From a bacterium (GTDB lineage: Bacteria > Pseudomonadota > Alphaproteobacteria > Rickettsiales > RI-342): 64,000 nucleotides of DNA. The translations under genes were made by a program, and so were the position numbers. The DNA is taken from NCBI GenBank assembly GCA_016124905.1, contig WGMV01000020.1, forward strand, positions 48,884-112,883, read 5' to 3'. Under the pieces are notes generated by a model, which was not told the DNA's origin, searched no databases, and saw only the letters and a program-made list of their open reading frames with translations. Positions within the stretch are counted from its first letter, which is position 1. Every line of letters starts with the position of its first letter. Of this stretch, positions 32,958 through 42,715 are shown one piece after another.

Positions 32958-35900
32958 TCAGGATGCTTTTTTCTTACCAGGCCGCTCTTCGGTCAATGGC
33001 TGATCGAGGCGGGTGAGCATCTCCTTGGGGCACACCTGCATGAAATACGGTAGATGCTCATCCCAGTCATGCAGGATGCGCCCCGCCATGATCGAGCCGG
33101 TCTCCCGCTGGTGTTCCTGCAAAAGCGCCTTCAACACCCCTTCCCAGTGGCTGCTGGCAACGGGCTGGTGCACCACGGTCTCGGCATTGATGCGCATGGA
33201 AAGCCGGTTCTCCGGATCATAGACAAAGGCCATGCCTCCGGTCATGCCGGCGGCGAAATTATCGCCCACCTCGCCCAGCACGGCCACCAGCCCCCCGGTC
33301 ATGTATTCGCACCCGTGCGCGCCGCATCCCTCCACCACGGCGGTGGCGCCGGAATTGCGCACGGCGAACCGCTCGCCCGCCTGACCGCTGGCAAATAGCT
33401 TGCCGCTGGTGGCGCCATAGAGCACCGTATTGCCGATGATGGTATTATCCTGCGGTACAAGGGGTGAGGATGGCGTCGGCTGCACGGCAATCACCCCACC
33501 GGAAAGCCCTTTGCCCACATAGTCGTTCGCATCCCCGCGCAGCGCAATTTTGATACCCTTTACCAGAAACGCCCCGAGCGACTGTCCCGCGCTGCCGCGC
33601 AAACCAAGATGGATATGCCCGTCCTGCAGGGCACGGCCTTTATAATGCCGCACGATATAGCTCGAAAGCCGCGCGCCGATGCTGCGATAAGTGTTGTTCA
33701 CCAGATAATCCAGCTGAATTTTCTGTCCGCTTTCAAGCGCCGTTTTGGCATGTTCCAGCATGCGGTTATCCAGGCTGGCTGGCACTTCGTTACGACCGCC
33801 CAATGTACAGTAACGCGCATGTGGGCCAGGATCCGCCCCGATCAGCATTGGGTTCAAGTCCAAATCCACCAGGTCACGCCCGCCTCGGTTCAATTGTGTC
33901 AGCAGGTCAGACCGGCCAATCACATCCTCCAGCTTGGTAAAGCCGAGCGAAGCAAGAATCTCACGAATATCCTGCGCAATAAAGCTCATCAGGTTGATGA
34001 CCTTATCCACCGTACCTTCAAATTTGGCGCGCAAGGCAGGGTCCTGCGTGCAGATGCCAACCGGGCATGTATTGCTGTGGCACTGGCGCACCAGCAAACA
34101 GCCCATCGCCACCAGCGATGCCGTGCCGATGCCGAATTCCTCCGCCCCCAACATGGCCGCAATCACGATATCCTGCCCGGTTTTCAACCCGCCATCCGTC
34201 TGCAGCACCACACGGTGACGCAGCTGGTTCATGGTCAGCATCTGGTTGGTTTCCGCCAGCCCCAGTTCCCACGGAGAGCCCGTGTATTTGATGCTGGAAT
34301 GCGGGCTCGCCCCTGTGCCGCCGCTATGGCCGGACACGAGGATTTTATCCGCCTTCGCCTTGGCCACCCCACAGGCAATCGTGCCGATGCCCGCCTGCGA
34401 CACCAGCTTGACCGATACGATCGCCGTCGGGTTGATCTGCTTCAAATCGTAAATCAGCTGCGCCAGATCTTCGATGGAATAGATATCATGATGCGGCGGC
34501 GGGGAGATCAGCATCACCCCCGGCGTGGCATGTCGCAGCCTGGCGATCATCTCCGTCACCTTGAAGCCCGGCAGTTGCCCCCCCTCACCCGGCTTGGCGC
34601 CCTGCGCCACTTTTATCTGGATCTCACGGCAGGCATTAAGATATTCCGCCGTCACACCAAACCGGCCTGACGCCACCTGCTTGATGGTGGAGTTCAAATT
34701 ATCTCCGTTTGCCTGAACTTCATAACGGCCCGGGTCTTCCCCACCTTCGCCGGAGTTGGAAGAGGCACCGATACGGTTCATCGCAATGGTCAGGATTTCA
34801 TGCGCCTCGGGCGACAATGCCCCAAGCGACATGGCGGGCGTCACAAAACGCTTGCGGATATCGGTGATGGATTCCACCTGCTCCAGCGGCACCGGCGTGC
34901 GCCCGCTCACAAAGCCGAGCAGGCTGCGCGGATGGATCGGCGCCTGCGCATTCACCCCGTCGGCATATTTGCGGTAGAGCTGGTATGCGCCCTTCTCCAC
35001 CGCGCTTTGCAGCAGATGCACCAGACTCGCCTCATAGCCATGCACTTCCTGCCCCGCGCGTTGGCGGTAAAAACCGCCAACCGGCAGAATCATTCGCGCC
35101 GGGTCATAGGCCTCTTCCTGCAAGGCCAGGATTTTCTTGTGGATACCGCGCAACCCGATGCCCGACATACGCGATTGCAGCCCAGGGAAATATTCCGCCA
35201 CCAGCGAACGCGCCAGCCCCAGAATCTCGAAATTGCACCCGCCACGATAGGAACTCACCACCGAGATGCCCATCTTGGCCATGATCTTCAGCAGCCCGTC
35301 TTCCATCGACTTGGTGAAATTGGCCAGCGCCTCGGTCTCACTCAGCTTGCCGTAGAGCCCGCGCGCATGCCGCTCACGCACAGTGTCCTCCAGCAAATAC
35401 GGCGCAACGGCCGTTGCGCCCACGCCGACCATCACCGCAAACGCATGCACATCCGTGCATTCAGCCGTATGCGCCACAATGGAAACCTGCTTACGCTTGT
35501 GCAGCCGTACGAACAGCGACTGCAGCGCGCCCACCGCCAGCACCATCGGGATGGCCATGCGCTCCGGCCCCGCTTTGCTATCACTTAGAATGAACGCCAT
35601 GCGCCCTTCGCCAAGGGCCTTCTCCGCCTGGTGCTGAAGCGCACGCAAGGCAAGCTTCAGTGCATCCGCATCGTCATTCACCGGATAGGTGGCGTCCAGC
35701 AGCACGGCATGGTGCCCCAGATAATGCATCAGCGCCTGATACTGCGCATCCAGCAACAGGGGCGATTTCAGCAGCAGATGCGGCGAATGCGGCCGCTGAA
35801 GGTCGAGGATATTGCCCGTATTGCCAAACCGCGTCGTCAGCGTCATCACATAACGCTCGCGCAGCGAATCGATTGGCGGGTTGGTCACCTGGCTGAAATT

Positions 35901-37505
35901 CTGCCGGAAGAAATGATGCAACCCGCGATAGCCGGACGACAGCACCGCCAGCGGCGTGTCATCGCCCATGGAGCCAACACCTTCCTTGCCGGTAACGGCC
36001 ATGGGGTCGAGTATCAGTTCCAGATATTCATGCGTCATGCCGGCCGCATATTGACGGCGCAGAAGCGTCTCGCCGGAAATCGGCTGATGCTTGCTCGGCT
36101 GCACGAGGCTATGCAAGGATTTGCACCCGGCCGTCCATTCCTTGAAAGGCTGACTCCCCGCCAGCTCGTGCTTAATTTCCGCATCCTGATAAAAGCGGCC
36201 TTTCGGCAAATGCACGCCGATCATCTGCCCCGGCCCGATGCGCCCTTTGCGGATGATGTCGATTTCCTCCACCGGCACCATCCCGGTTTCCGACCCTACC
36301 AGCAGCAGCCCATCCTTGGTCAACGTGTAACGCAGCGGTCGCAACCCGTTGCGGTCCATCCCGGCAATCACCCATTCGCCGTCATACCCGGCGATGGCCG
36401 CGGGCCCGTCCCACGGCTCCATGGTGCTATTGCAATGGCTGTAGAAAGCACGCAATTCCTCATCCAGATGCGTGTCATACCCCCAGGCCGGCGGCATCAC
36501 GATATGCTTGGCGTAAGGCAATGAGCGCCCACCCTTCACCAGCAGCTCCATCGCCATGTCGAGCGCCGCCGTGTCGGATAGCAGGCCTGGCTCAATCACC
36601 GGCTTCAGGTCCTCGATATGCCCCTCGAAAATCGGGCTGTGCATGTTGGCTTCGTGGCTTTTCATCCATTGGATGTTGCCGCGCAGCGTGTTGATCTCGC
36701 CATTATGCGCCAGCACGCGAAACGGCTGCGCCAGCGCCCAGGCGGGCGCGCTGTTGGTGGAAAAACGCTGGTGGAAAATGGCGAAATTGGAAACAAACCG
36801 CTCATCCGCCAGGTCGGGGTAAAACTCCGTCAGCTGCTCGGCCTTGAACAACCCCTTATAGACAATGGAACGGCAGGAAAGCGACACAATGTAAAATTCC
36901 TTGATGCCCGCCTCGCGCGCCGCCTTGCTTGCGCGTTTGCGTATCAGGTACAGGTCCCGCTCAAACGCCGCCTCATCCAGTCCCTTAAGGTCAGACACCA
37001 TGATCTGCTCGATCTCCGGGCGGGAATCATTGGCGATATCGCCAATCACCGACGGGTTCACCGGCACGTGCCGCCAGCCATAAATACCATGCCCCATGCG
37101 GATGACTTCCTGCTCGAGGATAGAGCGGCAGGCTTCCAGCGCGTGCATGTCCTTGCGCGGCAGAAACACCATCCCCACCCCCAGCGCCCGCTGGACGGAT
37201 TCCCGCCCGATGCTGGCCAGGTAATCGGCAAAGAAGCTTTTGGGAATGCTGAGATGGATCCCCGCGCCGTCGCCCGTCTTGCCGTCGGCGGCTTCCGCCC
37301 CGCGGTGCCAGACGGATTTCAACGCCTGAATGGCCTTTTGCACCACCTCGCGGCGCGGTTGCCCATCGATGGCGGCAACCATGCCGATACCGCAGGCATC
37401 CTTCTCGAAATCCGGGTCATGAATGCCATGCTCAGCCAGCTTTTCCACATTGCGGTGATAAAGCGGAATATCAAACAGATCAGACTGCCCCAAATTATGC
37501 GGCAT
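32958..37505 (-). CDS. gltB: Glutamate synthase (NADPH) large subunit
   Basis: 1515 residues, the family's normal length. Residues 1-37 are a propeptide; mature Cys38 (KDACGIGM) is the glutaminase nucleophile. The synthase domain has the FMN site and 3Fe-4S cysteines (GCLLVRQCHSNTCPVGICTQ), and the C-terminal beta helix (GGLVAVLGEVGDNFAAGMTG) follows. The enzyme makes two glutamates from glutamine and 2-oxoglutarate, taking electrons from GltD. The start overlaps the gltD stop by 11 bases, giving the order gltD-gltB in transcription, the reverse of E. coli. Confidence 0.97.
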   Translation of the reverse strand: MPHNLGQSDLFDIPLYHRNVEKLAEHGIHDPDFEKDACGIGMVAAIDGQPRREVVQKAIQALKSVWHRGAEAADGKTGDGAGIHLSIPKSFFADYLASIGRESVQRALGVGMVFLPRKDMHALEACRSILEQEVIRMGHGIYGWRHVPVNPSVIGDIANDSRPEIEQIMVSDLKGLDEAAFERDLYLIRKRASKAAREAGIKEFYIVSLSCRSIVYKGLFKAEQLTEFYPDLADERFVSNFAIFHQRFSTNSAPAWALAQPFRVLAHNGEINTLRGNIQWMKSHEANMHSPIFEGHIEDLKPVIEPGLLSDTAALDMAMELLVKGGRSLPYAKHIVMPPAWGYDTHLDEELRAFYSHCNSTMEPWDGPAAIAGYDGEWVIAGMDRNGLRPLRYTLTKDGLLLVGSETGMVPVEEIDIIRKGRIGPGQMIGVHLPKGRFYQDAEIKHELAGSQPFKEWTAGCKSLHSLVQPSKHQPISGETLLRRQYAAGMTHEYLELILDPMAVTGKEGVGSMGDDTPLAVLSSGYRGLHHFFRQNFSQVTNPPIDSLRERYVMTLTTRFGNTGNILDLQRPHSPHLLLKSPLLLDAQYQALMHYLGHHAVLLDATYPVNDDADALKLALRALQHQAEKALGEGRMAFILSDSKAGPERMAIPMVLAVGALQSLFVRLHKRKQVSIVAHTAECTDVHAFAVMVGVGATAVAPYLLEDTVRERHARGLYGKLSETEALANFTKSMEDGLLKIMAKMGISVVSSYRGGCNFEILGLARSLVAEYFPGLQSRMSGIGLRGIHKKILALQEEAYDPARMILPVGGFYRQRAGQEVHGYEASLVHLLQSAVEKGAYQLYRKYADGVNAQAPIHPRSLLGFVSGRTPVPLEQVESITDIRKRFVTPAMSLGALSPEAHEILTIAMNRIGASSNSGEGGEDPGRYEVQANGDNLNSTIKQVASGRFGVTAEYLNACREIQIKVAQGAKPGEGGQLPGFKVTEMIARLRHATPGVMLISPPPHHDIYSIEDLAQLIYDLKQINPTAIVSVKLVSQAGIGTIACGVAKAKADKILVSGHSGGTGASPHSSIKYTGSPWELGLAETNQMLTMNQLRHRVVLQTDGGLKTGQDIVIAAMLGAEEFGIGTASLVAMGCLLVRQCHSNTCPVGICTQDPALRAKFEGTVDKVINLMSFIAQDIREILASLGFTKLEDVIGRSDLLTQLNRGGRDLVDLDLNPMLIGADPGPHARYCTLGGRNEVPASLDNRMLEHAKTALESGQKIQLDYLVNNTYRSIGARLSSYIVRHYKGRALQDGHIHLGLRGSAGQSLGAFLVKGIKIALRGDANDYVGKGLSGGVIAVQPTPSSPLVPQDNTIIGNTVLYGATSGKLFASGQAGERFAVRNSGATAVVEGCGAHGCEYMTGGLVAVLGEVGDNFAAGMTGGMAFVYDPENRLSMRINAETVVHQPVASSHWEGVLKALLQEHQRETGSIMAGRILHDWDEHLPYFMQVCPKEMLTRLDQPLTEERPGKKKAS

Positions 37506-38910
37506 GGGCCACCTCCGTCTGCTGCTTTTTCATGGCATGGCGGTGCATGTTCTCCGCCGCCTGCCTGCCGTCGCGTATAGCCCATACCACCAGGGACGCG
37601 CCCCGCACAATATCGCCCGCCGCGAATACCCCGGGCAGGGAAGTCTCATCCGCATCCGTCACCAACACGCGCCCATCCTCATGGCAATGAAGCTCCGGCT
37701 CGTTGAACAGGACCGGTAATTCCTCCGGTTCAAACCCCAGCGCGTTAATCACCATATCGGCGGGCACCTGCTCCTTGCTGCCCTCCACTTCCACCGCCTG
37801 CTGACGGCCGGTTGCATCCGGCGGACCAAGCCGCATATGGCCGATGGTGATTTTCTGCAGTCTGCCTTTCTCTCCCAGGAATGCCTTGGGCAGTGAAAGC
37901 CATTTGAAGATGACCCCCTCATCTTCCGCATGCTTCACCTCACGCGCGGAACCCGGCATATTCGCGCGGTCGCGCCGGTAAAGGCAGGTGACGGAAGCAG
38001 CCTTTTGCCGCACCGCCGTGCGCACGCAATCCATCGCCGTATCACCCCCGCCGATCACCACCACCTTCTTGCCCTCGGCAGATGGCGCATCCTTGATGGC
38101 ATCACCCAGACCCAGCCGGTTGCTGGCAATCAGGAAATCCAGCGCCGGCACGATAGGCTCCAGTTCAAGCCCCGGCACCTGCAAGTGGCGCGCCTTGTAA
38201 ACACCCGCGGCAATTAGCACGGCATCATGCTGCTGTTGCAGCTCCGTCAACGTAACATCCTTGCCCACTTCACGGTTAAGCACAAACGTGACGCCCGATT
38301 GTTTCAGCCATTCCTCCCGGCGTTGCACCACGCTTTTTTCCAGTTTAAAATTGGGAATGCCGTAAATCAACAACCCGCCGGCCCGGTCATGCCGGTCATA
38401 GATCGTCACCTTCCAGCCCTTGCGGCGCAACGTCTCAGCCGCGGCAAGCCCTGCCGGGCCGGAGCCGATGATGGCCGCATGAAAACCAAGTTCCCTCGCT
38501 GGCTTGATGGGCTTCACCCAGCCCTTTTCCCAGGCCGTCTCCGTGATGAAATTCTCCACCGCGCCGATTGTGACGGAACCAAAACCCTTCTCGATCACGC
38601 AATTGCCTTCGCACAAACGGTCCTGCGGGCAGATACGCCCGCAGATTTCAGGAAAACTGTTGGTGGAGCTGGAAAGCAGATAGGCTTCCTCCAGCCTGTC
38701 TTCGGCGGCAAGCTTCAGCCAGTCGGGTATATGATTACCCAGCGGGCAATGCTGCTGGCAAAACGGAATGCCGCACTGGGAACAGCGCGAAGCCTGCTGC
38801 TTGGCCGCATTCAGCGCAAACCGGTTATAAACCTCATGAAAATCTTCTCGACGCAAGCTGGCAGGCCGGGTTTCAGGATATGCCTGAGGCTCATTCACAA
38901 AATTCAGCAA
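37495..38910 (-). CDS. gltD: Glutamate synthase small subunit (NADPH, FAD, 4Fe-4S)
   Basis: A TTG at 38910 is the best start: AGGAG lies 8 bases upstream, the protein would be 471 residues (family norm about 470), and it begins LNFVNEPQAYPETRPASLR like other GltD proteins. ATGs at 38964 and 39030 would add unconserved residues. Cys motifs for two 4Fe-4S clusters are at the N-terminus (CSQCGIPFCQQHCPLGNHI and CGRICPQDRLCEGNC), then FAD-binding GSGPAGLAAAETLRRKG and NADPH-binding GGGDTAMDCVRTA. It feeds NADPH electrons to GltB. An upstream gap of 171 bases holds the operon promoter. Confidence 0.94.
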   Translation of the reverse strand: MLNFVNEPQAYPETRPASLRREDFHEVYNRFALNAAKQQASRCSQCGIPFCQQHCPLGNHIPDWLKLAAEDRLEEAYLLSSSTNSFPEICGRICPQDRLCEGNCVIEKGFGSVTIGAVENFITETAWEKGWVKPIKPARELGFHAAIIGSGPAGLAAAETLRRKGWKVTIYDRHDRAGGLLIYGIPNFKLEKSVVQRREEWLKQSGVTFVLNREVGKDVTLTELQQQHDAVLIAAGVYKARHLQVPGLELEPIVPALDFLIASNRLGLGDAIKDAPSAEGKKVVVIGGGDTAMDCVRTAVRQKAASVTCLYRRDRANMPGSAREVKHAEDEGVIFKWLSLPKAFLGEKGRLQKITIGHMRLGPPDATGRQQAVEVEGSKEQVPADMVINALGFEPEELPVLFNEPELHCHEDGRVLVTDADETSLPGVFAAGDIVRGASLVVWAIRDGRQAAENMHRHAMKKQQTEVAHAA

Positions 38911-39081
38911 CGCCTTATCTCCTGCCTTGGTTCGGCGGCATTCCGCCTTTTTGCAACGCAGCATAGCGCCCGGACTAAGCCTTCTCAAGTAAATCCTTAA
39001 TTCATAAAGGCACGGGCTTGCCACCGCCATCCATGGCTGTTAAGGAATCCGCCAGATAAATGTGCCGGGAGATAAAGAACC

Positions 39082-39723
39082 ATGTCCTTCAGTAAGCTTC
39101 TCGACGGCTACGACAGATTTTACGAAAGCCATTTCGGCTCCCTCAGCCAGACGTATAAAAGGCTCGTAGAAGAAGGTCAGCAGCCGGAAACACTGGTCAT
39201 TGCCTGTTCCGACTCACGGGTGGACCCTGCCCTTCTCACCAAGGCCGATCCGGGAGACCTGTTTGTGGTGCGTAACGTGGCCGCCATCGTCCCCCCCTGC
39301 GAAGTGGATGACCGCCACCACGGCACCAGCGCCGCCATTGAATTTGCTGTGCGCACGTTGAAGGTTAAGCACATTATTGTGCTGGGTCATGCCCTGTGCG
39401 GCGGCGCCCGCGCCCTGGCCGACCATGAAAACACCAAGGAAAATTATGATTTCCTTGGTCAATGGATCGGCATTGGCAAATCCGCCCGTGAAGCCGTGAT
39501 GGAAAAACTGGCCGACGCACCCGAGGACAAGCAGCACCGCGCGCTGGAACAAACGCTGATCCTCACCTCATTGGACAACCTGATGACCTTCCCCTGGGTG
39601 AGCAGCAGGGTAAAAGCAGGCGACCTGAAGCTGCACGGCTGGTATTTCGATATGAATACGGGACGGATTGCGGAATATGACCACACCACCTCGGAATTCA
39701 ACGACATTGCCGAAGGGAAATAG
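39082..39723 (+). CDS. Beta-class carbonic anhydrase
   Basis: 213 residues. Zinc ligands and catalytic residues are visible: C42-S-D44-S-R46 in IACSDSRVDPALL, then H103 and C106 in LGHALCGGARAL. The enzyme interconverts CO2 and bicarbonate in the cytoplasm, supplying carboxylases and buffering pH. No signal peptide. The gene has its own promoter region, divergent from gltD, with GGAGAT near the start. No sulfate transporter or cyanase gene is next to it, so there is no special pathway signal. Confidence 0.95.
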   Translation: MSFSKLLDGYDRFYESHFGSLSQTYKRLVEEGQQPETLVIACSDSRVDPALLTKADPGDLFVVRNVAAIVPPCEVDDRHHGTSAAIEFAVRTLKVKHIIVLGHALCGGARALADHENTKENYDFLGQWIGIGKSAREAVMEKLADAPEDKQHRALEQTLILTSLDNLMTFPWVSSRVKAGDLKLHGWYFDMNTGRIAEYDHTTSEFNDIAEGK

Positions 39724-39834
39724 TCGCCGCTGAATAATGCGGGTTTTATCTTTCGTCCTTAAAGCGAAATAGAAAATTTATGGGCCCCCTTGCCATGATG
39801 CTGTGCGACGACATCCGCACAGATGGAGCATCCC

Positions 39835-40284
39835 ATGAATATTTATAACTATCTGGAAAAAGATCACCGCCATCTGAGCGAGTGGATGGAGAAGCTCATT
39901 GCATGCCGCAGCAATGCGCATCGCAAATCCCTATTTGATGAAATCAAGCAGGAGCTCATTCAGCATATGGATGCAAAAGAAGCGACATTCTATGCCGTCC
40001 TGAAGCGTCACCCCTACACCCGCTCACTGATGGATCAGGCCGCGGAAAACCACCAGGAAATCAACCAATACATCAGCAAACTCTCCCGTCTCTCAGTCGG
40101 CAGCGACCGCTGGCTTGAGACGTTTGGCGAATTCAAGCACGCCATTGATCAGCACATGAAACGCGAGGAAGTGGAAATCTTCAAAAAAGCCCAGCAGATA
40201 TTAAGCCGTCAGGCATCGGTGGAACTTGCCGTGGAAATGCTGGAGCTAAAACGCAATCCTCCGCAATCTTCCCTGGCGGCATAG
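39835..40284 (+). CDS. Hemerythrin/HHE-domain protein
   Basis: 149 residues from ATG 39835 (GGAG just upstream); an ATG at 39823 in frame is less well placed. A four-helix bundle with ligand histidines: LEKDHRHLSEWME, ELIQHMDAKEATFYAVL, AAENHQEINQYISKL and FKHAIDQHMKREEVEIFKKA. The His and Glu pattern is that of HHE proteins, which bind a di-iron centre. These sense or store oxygen, or protect from NO and iron stress. No signal peptide. It is convergent with the radical SAM gene, 3 bases apart. Confidence 0.88.
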   Translation: MNIYNYLEKDHRHLSEWMEKLIACRSNAHRKSLFDEIKQELIQHMDAKEATFYAVLKRHPYTRSLMDQAAENHQEINQYISKLSRLSVGSDRWLETFGEFKHAIDQHMKREEVEIFKKAQQILSRQASVELAVEMLELKRNPPQSSLAA

Positions 40285-40287
40285 GCC

Positions 40288-41367
40288 TCAACCCTCCTCA
40301 AACAACGACATCTGCGCATCCACCCTTACCCTGCGAAAATGTTCGGCAGAAACCCTTATGGTGGAGGAAGAGAGACCGTAACGCTTTTTATAATGCGCAA
40401 ACATCTGTGCGACCTGCTCCGCATAAGGGCCCTGCCCGCGCATCCGATCGCCGAATTCAGCGGTATAAAGCTTGCCGTTTCGCACATCCGTCAGATGACT
40501 CAGCACCTTCTTTTTCCGAAGCGGATAATGCTCTTCCAGCCAGTCCTGAAACAGGTCCTTCACGCCATAGGGAAGACGCAGCATCACATAATGCGCATTG
40601 CGCGCCCCTGCTTCGGCAACGGCCTTGAGCACGGCGGGAATTTCATGCTCCGTTAGACCGGGAATGATCGGCGCCACATTGACGCTGACGGGAATTCCGG
40701 CCTCGCTCAACATACGAATGGCTTCAAGCCTTCGCTGCGGGGTGGAGGCCCGGGGTTCCATACGGCGCGCCAGCGAATCTTCCAGACTGGTGACGGAAAC
40801 AACCACATGCACCGCCTGATAGGTTGCCAGCTCTTTCAGCAGGTCGATATCCCGCGTAACCAGTTGGTTCTTGGTGATAATAACGACGGGATTGCGAAAC
40901 TCCGCCAGCACCTGCAGGCATTGACGCGTCAACTCCAGTGTCTTTTCCACCGGCTGATAACAATCGGTCACGCCGCTCATGCCGATAACCTGCGGTCGCC
41001 ATGCTTTCGAGGCAAGCTTTTCACGCAGAAGCTGCGGGGCATCCATTTTCACCATCAGCTTGCGTTCAAAATCCAGCCCGGCGGACATGCCGAGATATTC
41101 ATGCGTCGGCCTCGCGTAACAATAAATGCACCCGTGCTCACACCCGCGATAAGGATTCAACGTCACACCAAATCCCACATCCGGACTGTCATTCGTCGCC
41201 AGGATTGTTTTTGAGCGGTCATGGAAACATTCCGTTCGCACCTGCGTCGCTTCACCTTGCTCATACGTAACCTCAAACCGTTCGAACCGCCCTTTGGGCA
41301 ATTCCCCCGTACCCCGGCCACGCACCGCAATGCCGGCATGCTCATGTTTGGAAATTCCGTCACTCAT
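40288..41367 (-). CDS. PA0069-family radical SAM protein
   Basis: About 359 residues from ATG 41367 (MSDGISKHEHAGIAVRGRG); an upstream in-frame start at 41418 would add an unlikely hydrophobic piece. The SAM/iron-sulfur motif CEHGCIYCYARPTHEYL is of the SPL type (CxxxCxxC), and NPYRGCEHGC together with SVTSLEDSLARRMEPRASTP are signatures of the PA0069/Rv2578c group. These resemble spore photoproduct lyase in the core but have no established substrate; a DNA repair link has been suggested only by similarity. Gene stands alone and is divergent from the MFS gene. Confidence 0.87.
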   Translation of the reverse strand: MSDGISKHEHAGIAVRGRGTGELPKGRFERFEVTYEQGEATQVRTECFHDRSKTILATNDSPDVGFGVTLNPYRGCEHGCIYCYARPTHEYLGMSAGLDFERKLMVKMDAPQLLREKLASKAWRPQVIGMSGVTDCYQPVEKTLELTRQCLQVLAEFRNPVVIITKNQLVTRDIDLLKELATYQAVHVVVSVTSLEDSLARRMEPRASTPQRRLEAIRMLSEAGIPVSVNVAPIIPGLTEHEIPAVLKAVAEAGARNAHYVMLRLPYGVKDLFQDWLEEHYPLRKKKVLSHLTDVRNGKLYTAEFGDRMRGQGPYAEQVAQMFAHYKKRYGLSSSTIRVSAEHFRRVRVDAQMSLFEEG

Positions 41368-41462
41368 ATATTTTTTGTAACAGAAAATAGGCATGAAGCA
41401 AACCATTGCGTTAGCCACCCTCCCTCTTTAAGCAACTACCAGTCCACCGCGCAGAGTTACTC

Positions 41463-42713
41463 ATGGCCCTTTCATTCGATGTTTTGCGATCACGCGATTT
41501 CAGGCTGCTGCTCTGCATCCGCACCTTTGGCATGATGGCCTTGCAGTCACAGGCCGTGATCGTCGGCTGGCAGGTTTATTCCATCACGCGCGATCCTTTC
41601 ATGCTGGGCCTCACGGGCCTGACGGAAGCCATCCCCGCCATCATTTGCGCCTTTTTCGCAGGGCATGTGGTGGATAATGGAAGACCCCACCGGATATACT
41701 TAATCTGCATGGCGGTACTGGTGCTGAACAGCCTCATGCTTTTCATCATGGCAGGGGGCCTGCTTGGCAATCACGACCATCAAAACATCCTGCCCTGGAT
41801 TTATGGCGGGGTGTTTATTTCAGGCCTAGCGCGCAGCTTCATCATGCCGGCATCCTTTTCCCTGTTGCCACAGATTGTTGTGCGGGAGAAAATTTCGGCC
41901 GCAGCCGCCTGGCTCAACAGCGGCTTTCAGATTGCCGCCATTTCAGGCCCGGCCATTGCGGGGCTGATTTATGGCGGCTACGGCGTTCAGGTGGCGTGGA
42001 TTTTGCCGGTAAGCTTCATGAGCATGGCATTCATGGCGCTGGCTAGCATCAGCGGTAAACCTCGCTCTTACCGCAGCCGCGAGCAACGCGAGGCCGCCAT
42101 CCAGAGCATAAAGGCTGGATGGGTGTTCATCTGGCATAACCGCGTACTTCTTTCCGTCATGGCGCTGGATATGTTTGCCGTGTTGTTCGGCGGTGCGGTG
42201 GCCATGCTGCCCGCCTTCGCGGACCAGGTTCTGCATGTCGGCTCTCAGGGCCTGGGTGCCTTGCGTGCGGCACCTGCGCTGGGTTCCATCGTTACAGCGT
42301 TGATACTGGCCCTCTGGCCGCTGAAGCGCATTCGCGCCACCATGCTGCTATGCGCGGTTACCGGCTTTGGATGCTGCATGATCGGTTTTGGCCTTAGCCA
42401 GCTATTCTGGCTTTCCATGCTGTTCCTGGCATTGGGCGGCATGTTCGACAGCATCAGCGTGGTCATGCGCGCCACCATCATGCAGCTCCTCACGCCGGAC
42501 TCGATGCGCGGCCGCGTCTCCGCCGTCAACAGCATGTTCATCATTTCATCCAATGAGATAGGCGCGTTTGAATCCGGCGCGGCAGCCAGCCTGCTGGGTC
42601 TGGTGCCATCAGTGGTTTTCGGCGGCCTATGCACATTGGTAGTGGCCATCTCCACCGCAACGCTGGTGCCCAAGCTGCGCCGCGTGGTGGTGGAAGCAGA
42701 TAAGCCGGCCTAA
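41463..42713 (+). CDS. MFS transporter, EntS-like (MFS_3)
   Basis: 416 residues and about 11-12 membrane helices. The N-terminus FDVLRSRDFRLLLCIRTFGM is typical of the EntS/MFS_3 branch, as is ALDMFAVLFGGAVAMLPAFA starting the C-terminal half and MRGRVSAVNSMFIISSNEIG near the end. Members export siderophores, macrolides or other amphiphiles, or have unknown cargo. No siderophore biosynthesis gene is nearby, so the cargo cannot be proposed. Convergent with the YceI gene, with 2 bases between stops. Confidence 0.88.
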   Translation: MALSFDVLRSRDFRLLLCIRTFGMMALQSQAVIVGWQVYSITRDPFMLGLTGLTEAIPAIICAFFAGHVVDNGRPHRIYLICMAVLVLNSLMLFIMAGGLLGNHDHQNILPWIYGGVFISGLARSFIMPASFSLLPQIVVREKISAAAAWLNSGFQIAAISGPAIAGLIYGGYGVQVAWILPVSFMSMAFMALASISGKPRSYRSREQREAAIQSIKAGWVFIWHNRVLLSVMALDMFAVLFGGAVAMLPAFADQVLHVGSQGLGALRAAPALGSIVTALILALWPLKRIRATMLLCAVTGFGCCMIGFGLSQLFWLSMLFLALGGMFDSISVVMRATIMQLLTPDSMRGRVSAVNSMFIISSNEIGAFESGAAASLLGLVPSVVFGGLCTLVVAISTATLVPKLRRVVVEADKPA

Positions 42714-42715
42714 GC

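Noticed and set aside
33609..34670. 353-codon plus-strand frame opposite gltB
   Set aside because: Antisense to conserved glutamate synthase domains, no recognisable motifs.
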